From: Rhizobium ecuadorense
GTDB lineage: Bacteria; Pseudomonadota; Alphaproteobacteria; Rhizobiales; Rhizobiaceae
Assembly: GCF_001187535.1 (NCBI RefSeq)
Contig: NZ_LFIO01001267.1
Coordinates: forward strand, 1-64,000
Direction of reading: 5' to 3'
DNA: 64,000 bases
This document shows positions 9,037-16,260 of this stretch, piece by piece. How positions within the stretch are numbered: the first letter of the stretch is position 1; each line of letters starts with the position of its first letter. Position numbers and translations under genes: made by a program. Below the pieces are notes generated by a model. The model was not told where the DNA came from. It saw nothing but the letters and a program-made list of their open reading frames with translations, and did no database searches.

Positions 9037-10290
9037 ATGCCAAATTCCTTCCGCTTCCGCTCGGCGCAGACGGTCACCGTGCTTGCCGTCACCCAGCTGA
9101 TCGGCTGGGGCACGACGTTCGACATGCTCGGGGTCATGGGCCGCATCGTGGCGCCCGCTCTCGGCTTGGCGAACGAGGTGGTGTTTGCCGGCCTGACGAT
9201 CATGATGATGGTCAGCGCCCTCGTCGGTCCCACGACCGGTCGCTGGCTCGCCCGCTACGGCGCCGCCCGGGTGCTTTCGGCCTCATCGCTCACCTTTGCG
9301 CTTGGCCTGCTTCTGCTTGCGGCGACAAACGGCGTCGTGCTCTATGCCGCCGCCTGGGTCGTCATCGGCATCGGCGGGGCCTGTGGCCTTTCGGCGCCGG
9401 CCTATACCGCCGTTGTCGAGCGCGAAGGGGTAAACGGCAAACGCGTCATCGCCATTCTCATGCTGTTCACCGGCCTATCGAGCACCATCTTCTGGCCGAT
9501 CCTCAGCCTGCTGAACGAAGCGGTGGGATGGCGTGTCACCTTCCTCATCTGCGCCGGCCTGCAATTCTTCGTCTGCCTGCCGCTGCATCTTTTCGCCCTG
9601 CCGAAACCAATCGTGACGCATGTCGACGGCAGCGGGGCAGACATTGCCCCAGTGCCACTGTCGAAGACGGCGCGACGCAAGGCCTTCCTGCTGATTGCCG
9701 CGGCGACAACGATCTCGACCTTCATCACCTTCGGCGTCTCGCCATCGCTGCTCGAAATCTTCCGCCAGTCCGGCGCCTCACCAGCCTTCGCGCTGCAGCT
9801 CGGTTCGGCACGCGGCATCCTCGGCATCTCGGCGCGTTTCCTCGACATGCTGCTCGGCCGGCGCGGCAACCCCATGCTCAGCGCGGCCACGGGCATCGGC
9901 CTGATGATGATCAGTTTCCTGATTTTGTTGGTCGCCGGTTCGTCGACACCGCTGCTCGTCACCTTCGTTCTACTCTACGGCTTCGGCGCCGGCGTCATGA
10001 CCGTCGCCCGCGCGCTTCTGCCGCTGGCGTTGTTTTCACCCGCCGAATACGGCCTGCAGTCGGCCCGGCTGTCGCTGCCGCAAAACCTCGCCAACGCCAT
10101 CGCCCCCGTCATCTTCACCGCCATCCTCGACCGTGCCGGCACCGGCCCGGCGCTTATCGTCTGCGCCGCTCTCGCAGCCTTGTCGCTGATCTTCGTGCTG
10201 ATATTGATGACGATGGTGCGCGGCGCCCACGCGTCGCAGCTGAGGCCGGCCGCCTCTCAAGAACCCGGCCGTCAGGTCAGCCCTTCTTAA
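9037..10290 (+). CDS. Major facilitator superfamily transporter
   Basis: About 417 residues with roughly 12 hydrophobic segments and the MFS loop signature between TM2 and TM3 (ALVGPTTGRWLARYGAAR). Drives transport across the inner membrane with the proton gradient. The substrate is not evident; the family resembles putative small-solute or drug permeases. The start MPNSFRF at 9037 is preferred because the earlier in-frame codons back to 8947 encode a sequence without membrane character that lies beside the repeat. No strong Shine-Dalgarno sequence is visible. Stands alone on the plus strand. Confidence 0.85.
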   Translation: MPNSFRFRSAQTVTVLAVTQLIGWGTTFDMLGVMGRIVAPALGLANEVVFAGLTIMMMVSALVGPTTGRWLARYGAARVLSASSLTFALGLLLLAATNGVVLYAAAWVVIGIGGACGLSAPAYTAVVEREGVNGKRVIAILMLFTGLSSTIFWPILSLLNEAVGWRVTFLICAGLQFFVCLPLHLFALPKPIVTHVDGSGADIAPVPLSKTARRKAFLLIAAATTISTFITFGVSPSLLEIFRQSGASPAFALQLGSARGILGISARFLDMLLGRRGNPMLSAATGIGLMMISFLILLVAGSSTPLLVTFVLLYGFGAGVMTVARALLPLALFSPAEYGLQSARLSLPQNLANAIAPVIFTAILDRAGTGPALIVCAALAALSLIFVLILMTMVRGAHASQLRPAASQEPGRQVSPS

Positions 10291-10490
10291 TATGTCGTGA
10301 TTATCATCGACATTAGAACGAGTGCGGCTCTCCGTCCACGCGCCGCGACCGTTGCCGCCGCCTGACCATCAGCACGCCGCCGTTTTGCCGAATCTTTTGA
10401 ATCGCTTGCCGCCGCCTTTTCGAAAGTTGAGTCCGGCGGCTCGGAAGTTGATTGAGGTTCGGCGCGTTCCCGCTGCGCAAAATCATTCAT
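10287..10490 (-). CDS. Possible small hypothetical protein
   Basis: A 67-codon frame with a polar, Ser/Glu-rich N-terminus, a basic middle (KRRRADGQ) and a short hydrophobic end (RRAALVLMSMIITTY). It overlaps the last bases of the MFS gene, has no clear ribosome binding site and no family I recognise. It may be a chance frame in the roughly 240-base gap between the MFS gene and the Dabb gene. Listed only because nothing else explains that gap. Confidence 0.25.
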   Translation of the reverse strand: MNDFAQRERAEPQSTSEPPDSTFEKAAASDSKDSAKRRRADGQAAATVAARGRRAALVLMSMIITTY

Positions 10491-10533
10491 CCAGTTGAAA
10501 TATCAATGGAATGTGGCAACCGAATGCGGATAT

Positions 10534-10839
10534 TCAAAGCGGCCGCGTCACCGCCGTGCGGCTGTCGTAATCGGCGGCAATGCGCTTTTCGCGGAGCGGC
10601 CGCACTCGCTCGATCGAAAGCTGATAATCCGGATGGGCCTTGTAGGCGGCAAGTGCTGCCTCATCGTCAAATTCGCCATAGACCACGAGATCGATCTCGG
10701 TGCCCAGCTGATCGGTCTTCACATTGGTGCCGATTTCCAGGAGCCGCGCATGCGGAATGGCGGTCAGGATCGAAAGCCCGGCCCTCACCTCCTGCAGATG
10801 TTCCTCCTGCACGGTGAAGAAGACGATATGGCGGATCAC
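10534..10839 (-). CDS. Dabb (stress-responsive A/B barrel) domain protein
   Basis: 101 residues beginning MIRHIVFFTVQEEHLQEV, the classic opening of the Dabb family: a beta strand with His, then the first helix. A second half with LVVYGEFDDEAALAAYKAHP and DYQLSIERVRPL completes the ferredoxin-like dimeric barrel. Members include small uncharacterised proteins and a few cyclases or lyases; no substrate can be assigned. It starts just upstream of the GH19 gene stop on the same strand (20-base gap), so the two may be co-transcribed, although their functions look unrelated. Confidence 0.85.
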   Translation of the reverse strand: MIRHIVFFTVQEEHLQEVRAGLSILTAIPHARLLEIGTNVKTDQLGTEIDLVVYGEFDDEAALAAYKAHPDYQLSIERVRPLREKRIAADYDSRTAVTRPL

Positions 10840-10858
10840 GCGAAGCTCCTGTCAGGTT

Positions 10859-11545
10859 TCAGAGGGTCAGCCGCGCGATAACACGCGCGCCCCAGGCCTT
10901 CAACCGCGCGATCAAGCCATGCGCAGCATTGGGACGCATCGCCGCATGGAAGGCCATGGCATAAGCCGCAAGCTTTTCCGCCCGGTCGGTGCCGTTGACG
11001 ATGCGCCGCGCGTTCACCCAGTCCTCGGTCGCCTCGTTCAGGTGATCGGCAAGCTTGTGGCCGGTAAAGCTGCCTTGCAACATGCCGTCGATCAGGATCG
11101 TCACCGCCGCATCCATCTCCATCGCCCGGTCGGGATCGGCAACGAGGTCGATGCCGGTCAGCGTACTCATCGCCTCGTAGTTCCGCTTGTGGGTGAGCTG
11201 CACCAGGCCGCGCCCGAGCCAGCAGCGGCCATCTTCATCCGGCCGCCAGTAGGGCGTCTTCACCCAGGAAAGCCGGCCGGCGGCAAAGGCCGTTTCCAGG
11301 ATTTCGACGGCGCGGGCATCGCTTTGCGCCAGGGTCTCGCGAACCGGCTGCATCGTATAGGCGGTCTCGTGATAGGCGGTTGCGAGGATATAGGCGAGCC
11401 ACCGCCAGTCGGCATGGGAAAACCGCTCTTCCCAGGCGTCGAGAATCGCCGTCACGCCCACTACCTGAGGATGCGTCATCTCTCCCTTGAAGAGTTCGCC
11501 CCGCACCGCATCGAAAAAGACACTTCGGTCCATGTGGACAACCAT
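10859..11545 (-). CDS. GH19 chitinase-like peptidoglycan hydrolase
   Basis: 228 residues matching the glycoside hydrolase family 19 / endolysin-like fold: the catalytic-glutamate region AYHETAYTMQPVRE (about 57-70), the substrate-binding motif WLGRGLVQLTHKRNYE (about 108-123) and a C-terminal helical part (NARRIVNGTDRAEKLAAYA). Bacterial members of this group usually cleave peptidoglycan and occur as phage endolysins or wall-remodelling enzymes. No signal peptide is visible, so release may need a holin-like or lytic route. The start at 11545 has a GGGAAG sequence 8 bases upstream; an alternative ATG is at 11533. No other phage genes are nearby. A consensus CtrA site lies 45 bases upstream. 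Confidence 0.82.
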   Translation of the reverse strand: MVVHMDRSVFFDAVRGELFKGEMTHPQVVGVTAILDAWEERFSHADWRWLAYILATAYHETAYTMQPVRETLAQSDARAVEILETAFAAGRLSWVKTPYWRPDEDGRCWLGRGLVQLTHKRNYEAMSTLTGIDLVADPDRAMEMDAAVTILIDGMLQGSFTGHKLADHLNEATEDWVNARRIVNGTDRAEKLAAYAMAFHAAMRPNAAHGLIARLKAWGARVIARLTL

Positions 11546-11589
11546 TCCGCGCTTCCCAGAAATATTGTGGTTAAAACCGCCTTAATCGA

Positions 11590-11604
11590 TTAAAATTCAT
11601 TTAA
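11590..11604. promoter_or_regulatory. Candidate CtrA-binding site upstream of the GH19 gene
   Basis: TTAA-N7-TTAA is a perfect match to the core CtrA box of alphaproteobacteria, within a cluster of TTAATCG/CGATTAA half-sites at 11582-11613 (inverted repeat CGATTAAA/TTTAATCG at 11587-11607). It lies 45 bases before the minus-strand GH19 start and about 100 before the plus-strand 43-residue gene. Whether CtrA binds here is inference. Confidence 0.5.
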
Positions 11605-11701
11605 TCGTTTAAAGTGTTTAAGCCACTGATTTACACACCTTTTGTCTTGTGCAATGCATCTTCGTGCCCTGAAGCCTTGCCGCGAAAAGAGGAGACTTCC
11701 G

Positions 11702-11833
11702 ATGCAGACGCCTGCGACTCCGCAAACCACCATTCCCCAGCACCTGGTCGACCAGATGGAAAACGAATGGCGCCAGATTCGCCTTGAACGGGAAAATCCG
11801 CGTCCGGCCCCGCAGCCTCAACAACAGCGCTGA
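11702..11833 (+). CDS. Small hydrophilic hypothetical protein, 43 residues
   Basis: A 43-codon gene with a strong Shine-Dalgarno sequence (AGGAGA at 11690-11695, 6 bases before the ATG). The product is polar: a Thr/Pro/Gln-rich start, a central amphipathic stretch (HLVDQMENEWRQIRLERE) and a Pro/Gln-rich tail. No signal peptide or membrane segment. Similar short proteins with one amphipathic helix are common in rhizobia; no function is known to me. The longer frame from 11642 lacks a ribosome binding site. Divergent from the GH19 gene and shares its AT-rich upstream region. Confidence 0.6.
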   Translation: MQTPATPQTTIPQHLVDQMENEWRQIRLERENPRPAPQPQQQR

Positions 11834-11871
11834 GAGATACAGGCAAAGCGGCGCGGATGTAAGGCCAGCCC

Positions 11872-12426
11872 TCATCGCGTCGCAGCCTCAAACCGCTTCG
11901 CCAGCGTTTCCAGCGAGCGGGTAAAGATCAATTCGTCTCCCAGCGCCCGCGCCAAAACCAGCGCGCCTTGAATGCCGGCGACACCTTCCTCTGCGAGCGC
12001 TTGCGCCTCTGAACAGCCTGCGCGAGTCAGCGCCGAACGCAAGGCGCCAATCCAGCGGATGAAGTAGTCACCGATCGCCGCCGAAAACCGCTCCCTTGTG
12101 TCGTCAAGGGCAAAGGCGCCGACAAGGCAGATGCGGCGGCCGGATCTGAAGTAATCATTCACATTGACCCACATCGCCGCGATCGCCTGGTGGGCGTCGT
12201 CCTGTCTCAGCGGCCGATAGATCGCCTGCTCGAACCAAGCGTCGATATCGGCAAGCACGGCGTTAGCCATCTCCTCCTTTCCCCCGGGAAAGAAGTGGTA
12301 AAGGCTGCCCTTGCCGAGGCCGGTGCGTTGGGTGATGCGGCTGAGCGACGTCCCTTCGTAGCCGAGTTCGCGGAAAATCTCCGCCAGCAACGGCACGATG
12401 TCGGCGCGTTCGTGGACGGTCTTCAC
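11872..12426 (-). CDS. TetR-family transcriptional regulator
   Basis: 184 residues: N-terminal helix-turn-helix (LAEIFRELGYEGTSLSRITQRTGLGKGSLYHFFPGGKEEM, about residues 14-53) and a helical ligand/dimer domain. The sequence is typical of the AefR/AcrR-like group whose C-terminus contains a conserved Gly-rich helix (EEGVAGIQGALVLARALGD). The gene sits 27 bases downstream of the DUF1348 gene on the same strand. A perfect 30-base palindrome in front of that gene (12937-12966) has the GTACCGATCGGTAC core typical of TetR operators, so autorepression of the two-gene operon is likely. The ligand is unknown. Confidence 0.9.
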   Translation of the reverse strand: MKTVHERADIVPLLAEIFRELGYEGTSLSRITQRTGLGKGSLYHFFPGGKEEMANAVLADIDAWFEQAIYRPLRQDDAHQAIAAMWVNVNDYFRSGRRICLVGAFALDDTRERFSAAIGDYFIRWIGALRSALTRAGCSEAQALAEEGVAGIQGALVLARALGDELIFTRSLETLAKRFEAATR

Positions 12427-12453
12427 CGGCGGAGTTCCTTGGCCTCGTTTGCG

Positions 12454-12915
12454 TCAGAGGCCAAGCTCGGTCAGACCCGGATGATCGTCCGGCCGCCGGC
12501 CGAGCGGCCAGTGGTATTTGCGCTCCGATTCGCCGATCGGCAGGTCGTTGATGCAGGCGAAGCGGCGCTGCATCAGGCCGGCGGCATCGAATTCCCAGTT
12601 CTCGTTGCCATAGGAGCGGAACCAGTTGCCGCTGTCGTCGTGCCATTCATAGGCGAAGCGTACGGCGATGCGAGCATCGGTGAAGGCCCAGATCTCCTTG
12701 ATCAGCCGGTAATCCAGCTCCTTGGCCCATTTGCGGGTGAGGAAGGCGACGATCTCGGCACGGCCGTTGACGAATTCAGCGCGGTTCCGCCAGCGGCTGT
12801 CCGGCGTATAGACGAGCGAGACACGCTCGGGATCGCGGCTGTTCCAGCCGTCCTCGGCAAGACGGACCTTCCGGGTGGCGGTCTCAAGGGTGAAGGGCGG
12901 GATGAGGCTGGACAT
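12454..12915 (-). CDS. DUF1348 / SnoaL-like (NTF2-fold) protein
   Basis: 153 residues from the ATG at 12915, which has AGGAG 7 bases upstream; the earlier Met at 12939 lies inside the operator region and is less likely. Motifs typical of DUF1348: [22 protein letters not shown] (about 23-44), [14 protein letters not shown] and [20 protein letters not shown]. These are small cone-shaped NTF2-fold proteins, some of which bind or isomerise hydrophobic ligands; no reaction is established for DUF1348. It is the first gene of an operon with a TetR regulator, suggesting a stress- or ligand-inducible detoxification role. Confidence 0.85.
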   Translation of the reverse strand: MSSLIPPFTLETATRKVRLAEDGWNSRDPERVSLVYTPDSRWRNRAEFVNGRAEIVAFLTRKWAKELDYRLIKEIWAFTDARIAVRFAYEWHDDSGNWFRSYGNENWEFDAAGLMQRRFACINDLPIGESERKYHWPLGRRPDDHPGLTELGL

Positions 12916-12936
12916 TGACGCTCCTGTACTGAACGG

Positions 12937-12966
12937 CAATCATTGTACCGATCGGTACAATGATTG
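12937..12966. promoter_or_regulatory. 30-base perfect palindrome, probable TetR operator
   Basis: The half-site CAATCATTGTACCGA is followed directly by its exact reverse complement. It lies 22-51 bases upstream of the DUF1348 start, where it would cover the promoter of the DUF1348-tetR operon. Length and the ACCGATCGGT centre fit a TetR dimer or a pair of dimers. Confidence 0.85.
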
Positions 12967-13021
12967 CAAGATGGCCGAGGCCGCGTTCTGTCTTGGAAGT
13001 CGAGAGGCAGCCAAGGCCCCC

Positions 13022-13975
13022 TCACCCGCGGGAACGGCGCAGCAGATCGGCGCTCTCCTTGCTCCATCGCAGCGGCAGGGCATCCGGGCGAAGCACGATC
13101 TTTTCGGGCGAGAAACGCCACAGCCTCTCCGCGTTTTGAAAGGCGGTGATGTCGGGCGAATCCAGCAGCACCTCGACCGTCCCCGTCAGTTGCAGCATGT
13201 CGCCGGTTTCGAAATCGATGAAGACCAGCCCGGCCTTCGGGTTGACGAGGAAATTGCCGAGTGTGTTGAAGAAGCGATTGCCGGAAAAATCGGGAATGGT
13301 CAGCACGCCGTCGGCACTGAGATGCACGAAGCCGGCATGACCGCCGCGATGCGAGACGTCCACCTGCCGCTCGCCATTGTCGCGATCGACATAGGAGGCG
13401 ACGAAGAAGGTATCGGCGCCTTCGATCATCCCACGCATGCGATGGTCGAGTTGGCGGGAATGCAGCGGCGCCACCGCTGTCGGCCGATCGGGATCGCGGA
13501 CAAAGACGGAAGAGCGCGGCTGGATATATTGCGGGCAATTGCCGAAGCTCTGGCCGACGCGCACGCGGAACGCTTCGGCATCCGTCCTGCGGATGACGCC
13601 GTTCAGCCGGTTGCGCCGCCGGGTCTCGAGCTGGATGCCGAGCATGGCAATCGCGTCGCCATCCTCCATGCCGTCATCGGCGGGATCGGCCGGGTCGCGC
13701 GGCAGGTCGACATCGAGGGCCTCCGGATCGGGCGAGGACATGAAACCCGGTCGCCCAGCCCGCAGCGTTGCCCAGACATCGCCCTTGGCATCGACGGCGC
13801 CGAGCACCAGGAAAGGCAGCATTGGAAAGAAAGCCCGGTGCTGCTCCGGCATCGCCTTGCGGACGAAATTCCGCCCAGGCCCATCCATGCGTTCGACGAC
13901 GCCGACGCTGCGCTGCATGGCGAGTTCGCCCTGATGCCAGGGTGACGACTCGTCCTGTCTTGTCTGCTCCGGCAT
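13022..13975 (-). CDS. Pyridoxamine 5'-phosphate oxidase-family flavin-binding protein
   Basis: 317 residues. The C-terminal part (VASYVDRDNGERQVDVSHRGGHAGFVH, then TIPDFSGNRFFNTLGNFLVNPKAGLVFIDF) is the split-barrel FMN-binding fold of the PNPOx-like superfamily. The N-terminal half (EQHRAFFPMLPFLVLGAVDAKGDVWATLR) contains a second copy of similar strands, so the protein is probably a tandem split barrel. Members reduce or sequester flavin-linked substrates, and some are fused to ferredoxin reductases; this one stands alone. The ATG at 13975 has GGGAGG upstream; a GTG at 13978 is also possible. The substrate cannot be predicted. Confidence 0.82.
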   Translation of the reverse strand: MPEQTRQDESSPWHQGELAMQRSVGVVERMDGPGRNFVRKAMPEQHRAFFPMLPFLVLGAVDAKGDVWATLRAGRPGFMSSPDPEALDVDLPRDPADPADDGMEDGDAIAMLGIQLETRRRNRLNGVIRRTDAEAFRVRVGQSFGNCPQYIQPRSSVFVRDPDRPTAVAPLHSRQLDHRMRGMIEGADTFFVASYVDRDNGERQVDVSHRGGHAGFVHLSADGVLTIPDFSGNRFFNTLGNFLVNPKAGLVFIDFETGDMLQLTGTVEVLLDSPDITAFQNAERLWRFSPEKIVLRPDALPLRWSKESADLLRRSRG

Positions 13976-14035
13976 CACGGCCTCCCTACGAGTACCATTT
14001 GGGAAACCGGGACGGTGATCCGTCCCGGCGCAGTC

Positions 14036-14647
14036 TCAGGCGGCAAGGCCGATCTTCGTCTTGCGAAAGCCGACGAAACCCGGCAGCGCCTCGATACGCG
14101 CAAGCCAGGCGCGGACGTTCGGATAGGCCGAGATGTCGACATTGCCCTCCGGCGCATTGGCGATGTAGCTGTAGAGCGCGACGTCGGCGATCACAGGATC
14201 GTCGCCGAGCAGGAAGCTGCGGCCGGCGAGCTCCGCCTCGATCAGCGCGAGAATGCGGTGCGCCCGGGCGATCACCTCCTCAACGCGGAAATCGGCACCG
14301 AAGACCGTGACCAAGCGGGCAGCGCACGGCCCATAGGCGATCTCACCCGCAGCAACCGACAGCCATTTCTGTATTCGCGCGGCGGCCAAAGCGCCTTCCG
14401 GCAGCCAATCGGTACGGCCATATTTGCGCGCGAGATAGACGAGGATGGCAGAGGAATCGGCAATGACCGTGCCGTCATCGTCGAGCATCGGCACCTGGCC
14501 AAAGGGATTGAGCTTCAGAAACTCCGGCGCCTTGTGGGCGCCTGCCGCCATGTCGACCTCGACCAGTTCATAGGGCAGGCCAAGCAGCGACAGAAACAGG
14601 TGAACCCGGTGAGAATGACCGGAAAGCGGGTGATAGTAGAGTTTCAT
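14036..14647 (-). CDS. Glutathione S-transferase
   Basis: 203 residues. N-terminal thioredoxin-like domain: [23 protein letters not shown] with the catalytic Ser/His region near 9-13, the cis-Pro motif QVPML (about 51-55) and [17 protein letters not shown], which binds the gamma-glutamyl end of glutathione. The C-terminal helical domain starts near 85 and includes the conserved N-capping Asp in [17 protein letters not shown]. The start at 14647 has AAAGGA upstream; the frame extends to 14710 without support. Divergent from a LysR regulator at 14785, which probably controls it. Role: detoxification by glutathione conjugation; substrate unknown. Confidence 0.92.
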   Translation of the reverse strand: MKLYYHPLSGHSHRVHLFLSLLGLPYELVEVDMAAGAHKAPEFLKLNPFGQVPMLDDDGTVIADSSAILVYLARKYGRTDWLPEGALAAARIQKWLSVAAGEIAYGPCAARLVTVFGADFRVEEVIARAHRILALIEAELAGRSFLLGDDPVIADVALYSYIANAPEGNVDISAYPNVRAWLARIEALPGFVGFRKTKIGLAA

Positions 14648-14717
14648 GATGGTTTCCTTTGGTCTTCCCGAACGACGGGCTTGATGATGGCCGCTTGACC
14701 ATCTGCGCATAATTTAT

Positions 14718-14759
14718 TGCCTTCCATCTGATTGCAGTAGAATGCTATTCCGGAAGGCA
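14718..14759. promoter_or_regulatory. Inverted repeat between the GST and LysR genes
   Basis: TGCCTTCC (14718-14725) and GGAAGGCA (14752-14759) form an 8-base inverted repeat with a 26-base spacer in the 137-base divergent gap. It is a candidate binding region for the LysR protein encoded at 14785. The spacing is unusual for one LysR half-site pair, so this is inference. Confidence 0.45.
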
Positions 14760-14784
14760 TATTCCCAATTTGCGGAAGGATAGA

Positions 14785-15711
14785 ATGGACCGCCTCGACG
14801 CCATGACCGTGCTTCTTGCCGTTGTCGAACAGGGTAGCCTGTCGGCCGCCTCCCGGCATCTGCGCTCGCCGCTGGCAACTGTCAGCCGCAAGGTTTCCGA
14901 ACTGGAAACGCATCTGAACGCCCGGTTGCTGCAGCGAAGCAACCGCAAGGTAACGCTGACCGAAGCCGGCCGCTCCTATGTGGAGGCGGCGCGGGAAATT
15001 CTCGATCGGGTGGACGAGGCGGAACGGGCGGCGGCCGGCGAATACAGCGCGCCGAAGGGCGAGTTGACGATGACCGCGCCGATCGTCTTCGGGCGGCTGC
15101 ATGTCCTGCCCGTGGTGGTGGATTTCCTCAAAGCCTATCCCGATATCAATCTGCGGCTGATGCTCGGCGACCGGCTGTCGAACCTCGTCGAGGATCACAT
15201 CGATGTGGCGCTCAGGATCGGCAATCTGCCGGACAGCAACCTGATCGCCGTCAGGCTCGGCGCGATCCGCCGCACCGCCTATGCCAGCCCGGATTATCTG
15301 ACGCGGCACGCCACGCCTCGGCATCCGGGCGATCTTTCCGCACATGACTGCATCACCTTCGAGAGCCTGGCCTCGACGCTGAGCTGGACATTCACCGAGC
15401 GAAAACGCGATCTCACCGTGCCGATCCGCTCACGGCTTGCCGTCAATACCGCCGAGGCGGCGGTCGATGCTGCGGTCGCCGGCCTCGGCATCACCCGGGT
15501 ACTGTCCTACCAGGCCGCCCGCGCCGAGATGGCCGGGCAGCTGGTGCCGCTGCTTGTCGATTTCGAACCGCCGCCGGCACCGGTGCATCTCGTCTATCCC
15601 GCGCAGGGGATGGTGCCGTTGAAATTGCGGGCGCTCATCGATTTCGCGTCGCCGCGCCTGCGCGCGACGCTCAACAGATCTCAGGCCAGTCTGCCCTCTT
15701 CCGCCTTGTAG
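14785..15711 (+). CDS. LysR-family transcriptional regulator
   Basis: 308 residues. The N-terminal winged helix starts MDRLDAMTVLLAVVEQGSLSAASRHLRSPLATVSRKVSELE and is followed by a linker helix and a periplasmic-binding-protein-like effector domain (about 90-295, with GRLHVLPVVVDFLKAYPDINLRLMLGDR). The ATG at 14785 has GGAAGGA (14774-14780) correctly placed. It probably regulates the divergent glutathione S-transferase gene. The 3' end overlaps the convergent DUF983 gene by 31 bases. Confidence 0.93.
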   Translation: MDRLDAMTVLLAVVEQGSLSAASRHLRSPLATVSRKVSELETHLNARLLQRSNRKVTLTEAGRSYVEAAREILDRVDEAERAAAGEYSAPKGELTMTAPIVFGRLHVLPVVVDFLKAYPDINLRLMLGDRLSNLVEDHIDVALRIGNLPDSNLIAVRLGAIRRTAYASPDYLTRHATPRHPGDLSAHDCITFESLASTLSWTFTERKRDLTVPIRSRLAVNTAEAAVDAAVAGLGITRVLSYQAARAEMAGQLVPLLVDFEPPPAPVHLVYPAQGMVPLKLRALIDFASPRLRATLNRSQASLPSSAL

Positions 15712-16049
15712 AAATATTGACTGGCCACCAGCCAGCCCTTCAGCGGCCTGAGCGGCGGAATGCAGGTAGCGAGCATGAAGGGGCCGGTGACCAGAAGCTG
15801 CACCCAGATCGGCGCCGTAAAGGCCACCTCCAGCCAAACGCCGAGCAGCACGCTCGGTATGCAGGCAAAGCAAATGACGAAAAAAGCCGGACCGTCGGCC
15901 GGATCGGCAAAGGAATAATCGAGGCCGCAGGCCTCGCATTCCGGCTGCAAGGTCAGGAAACCCTTGAACATATGGCCCTGGCCGCAGCGCGGGCAGCGCC
16001 CCCTGATGCCGGTCTGCAGCGGAGGAAGCGGGGGATATTCGGTCTCCAT
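15681..16049 (-). CDS. DUF983 zinc-ribbon membrane protein
   Basis: 122 residues. N-terminal zinc ribbon with two CxxC pairs: GRCPRCGQGHMFKGFL (about 19-22) and CEACGLDY (about 38-41). Two transmembrane helices follow (about 54-76 and 80-102: PAFFVICFACIPSVLLGVWLE and APIWVQLLVTGPFMLATCIP). Members are found across alphaproteobacteria; function unknown. The ATG at 16049 has AAGGTG 9 bases upstream; a GTG at 16058 is a weaker alternative. Convergent with and overlapping the upstream LysR gene by 31 bases. Confidence 0.85.
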   Translation of the reverse strand: METEYPPLPPLQTGIRGRCPRCGQGHMFKGFLTLQPECEACGLDYSFADPADGPAFFVICFACIPSVLLGVWLEVAFTAPIWVQLLVTGPFMLATCIPPLRPLKGWLVASQYFYKAEEGRLA

Positions 16050-16092
16050 AATGATCACACCTTATTCTGCGCGGGCATAAAACCAATCAATG

Positions 16093-16131
16093 CCCAACAA
16101 TGAATGCATTCAATGCAAATACATTGTTGGG
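16093..16131. promoter_or_regulatory. Inverted repeat with nested palindrome, possible operator
   Basis: CCCAACAATG (16093-16102) and CATTGTTGGG (16122-16131) are perfect inverted arms, and GAATGCATTC (16102-16111) between them is itself a perfect palindrome. Lies 44-82 bases upstream of DUF983 and downstream of mocR. No T-run follows, so an operator is more likely than a terminator. The short open frames here show no sign of being genes. Confidence 0.4.
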
Positions 16132-16260
16132 ACATTGCCAGTCAACTCGTCAGAATGCCGCAGATGTCGGCAGGGCGGCCGACCGCAGATCGCGCAGACA
16201 TGATGGAAGGGTTGGAAGGACTTATAACTTGCCTAAAGGCTTCGCGGCGGCGTTGCCGGG

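Noticed and set aside
10859-11545. GH19 endolysin-like gene as a sign of a prophage
   Set aside because: No integrase, terminase, capsid, tail or holin gene is nearby, and the neighbours are chromosomal genes; GH19-type hydrolases also occur as host genes.
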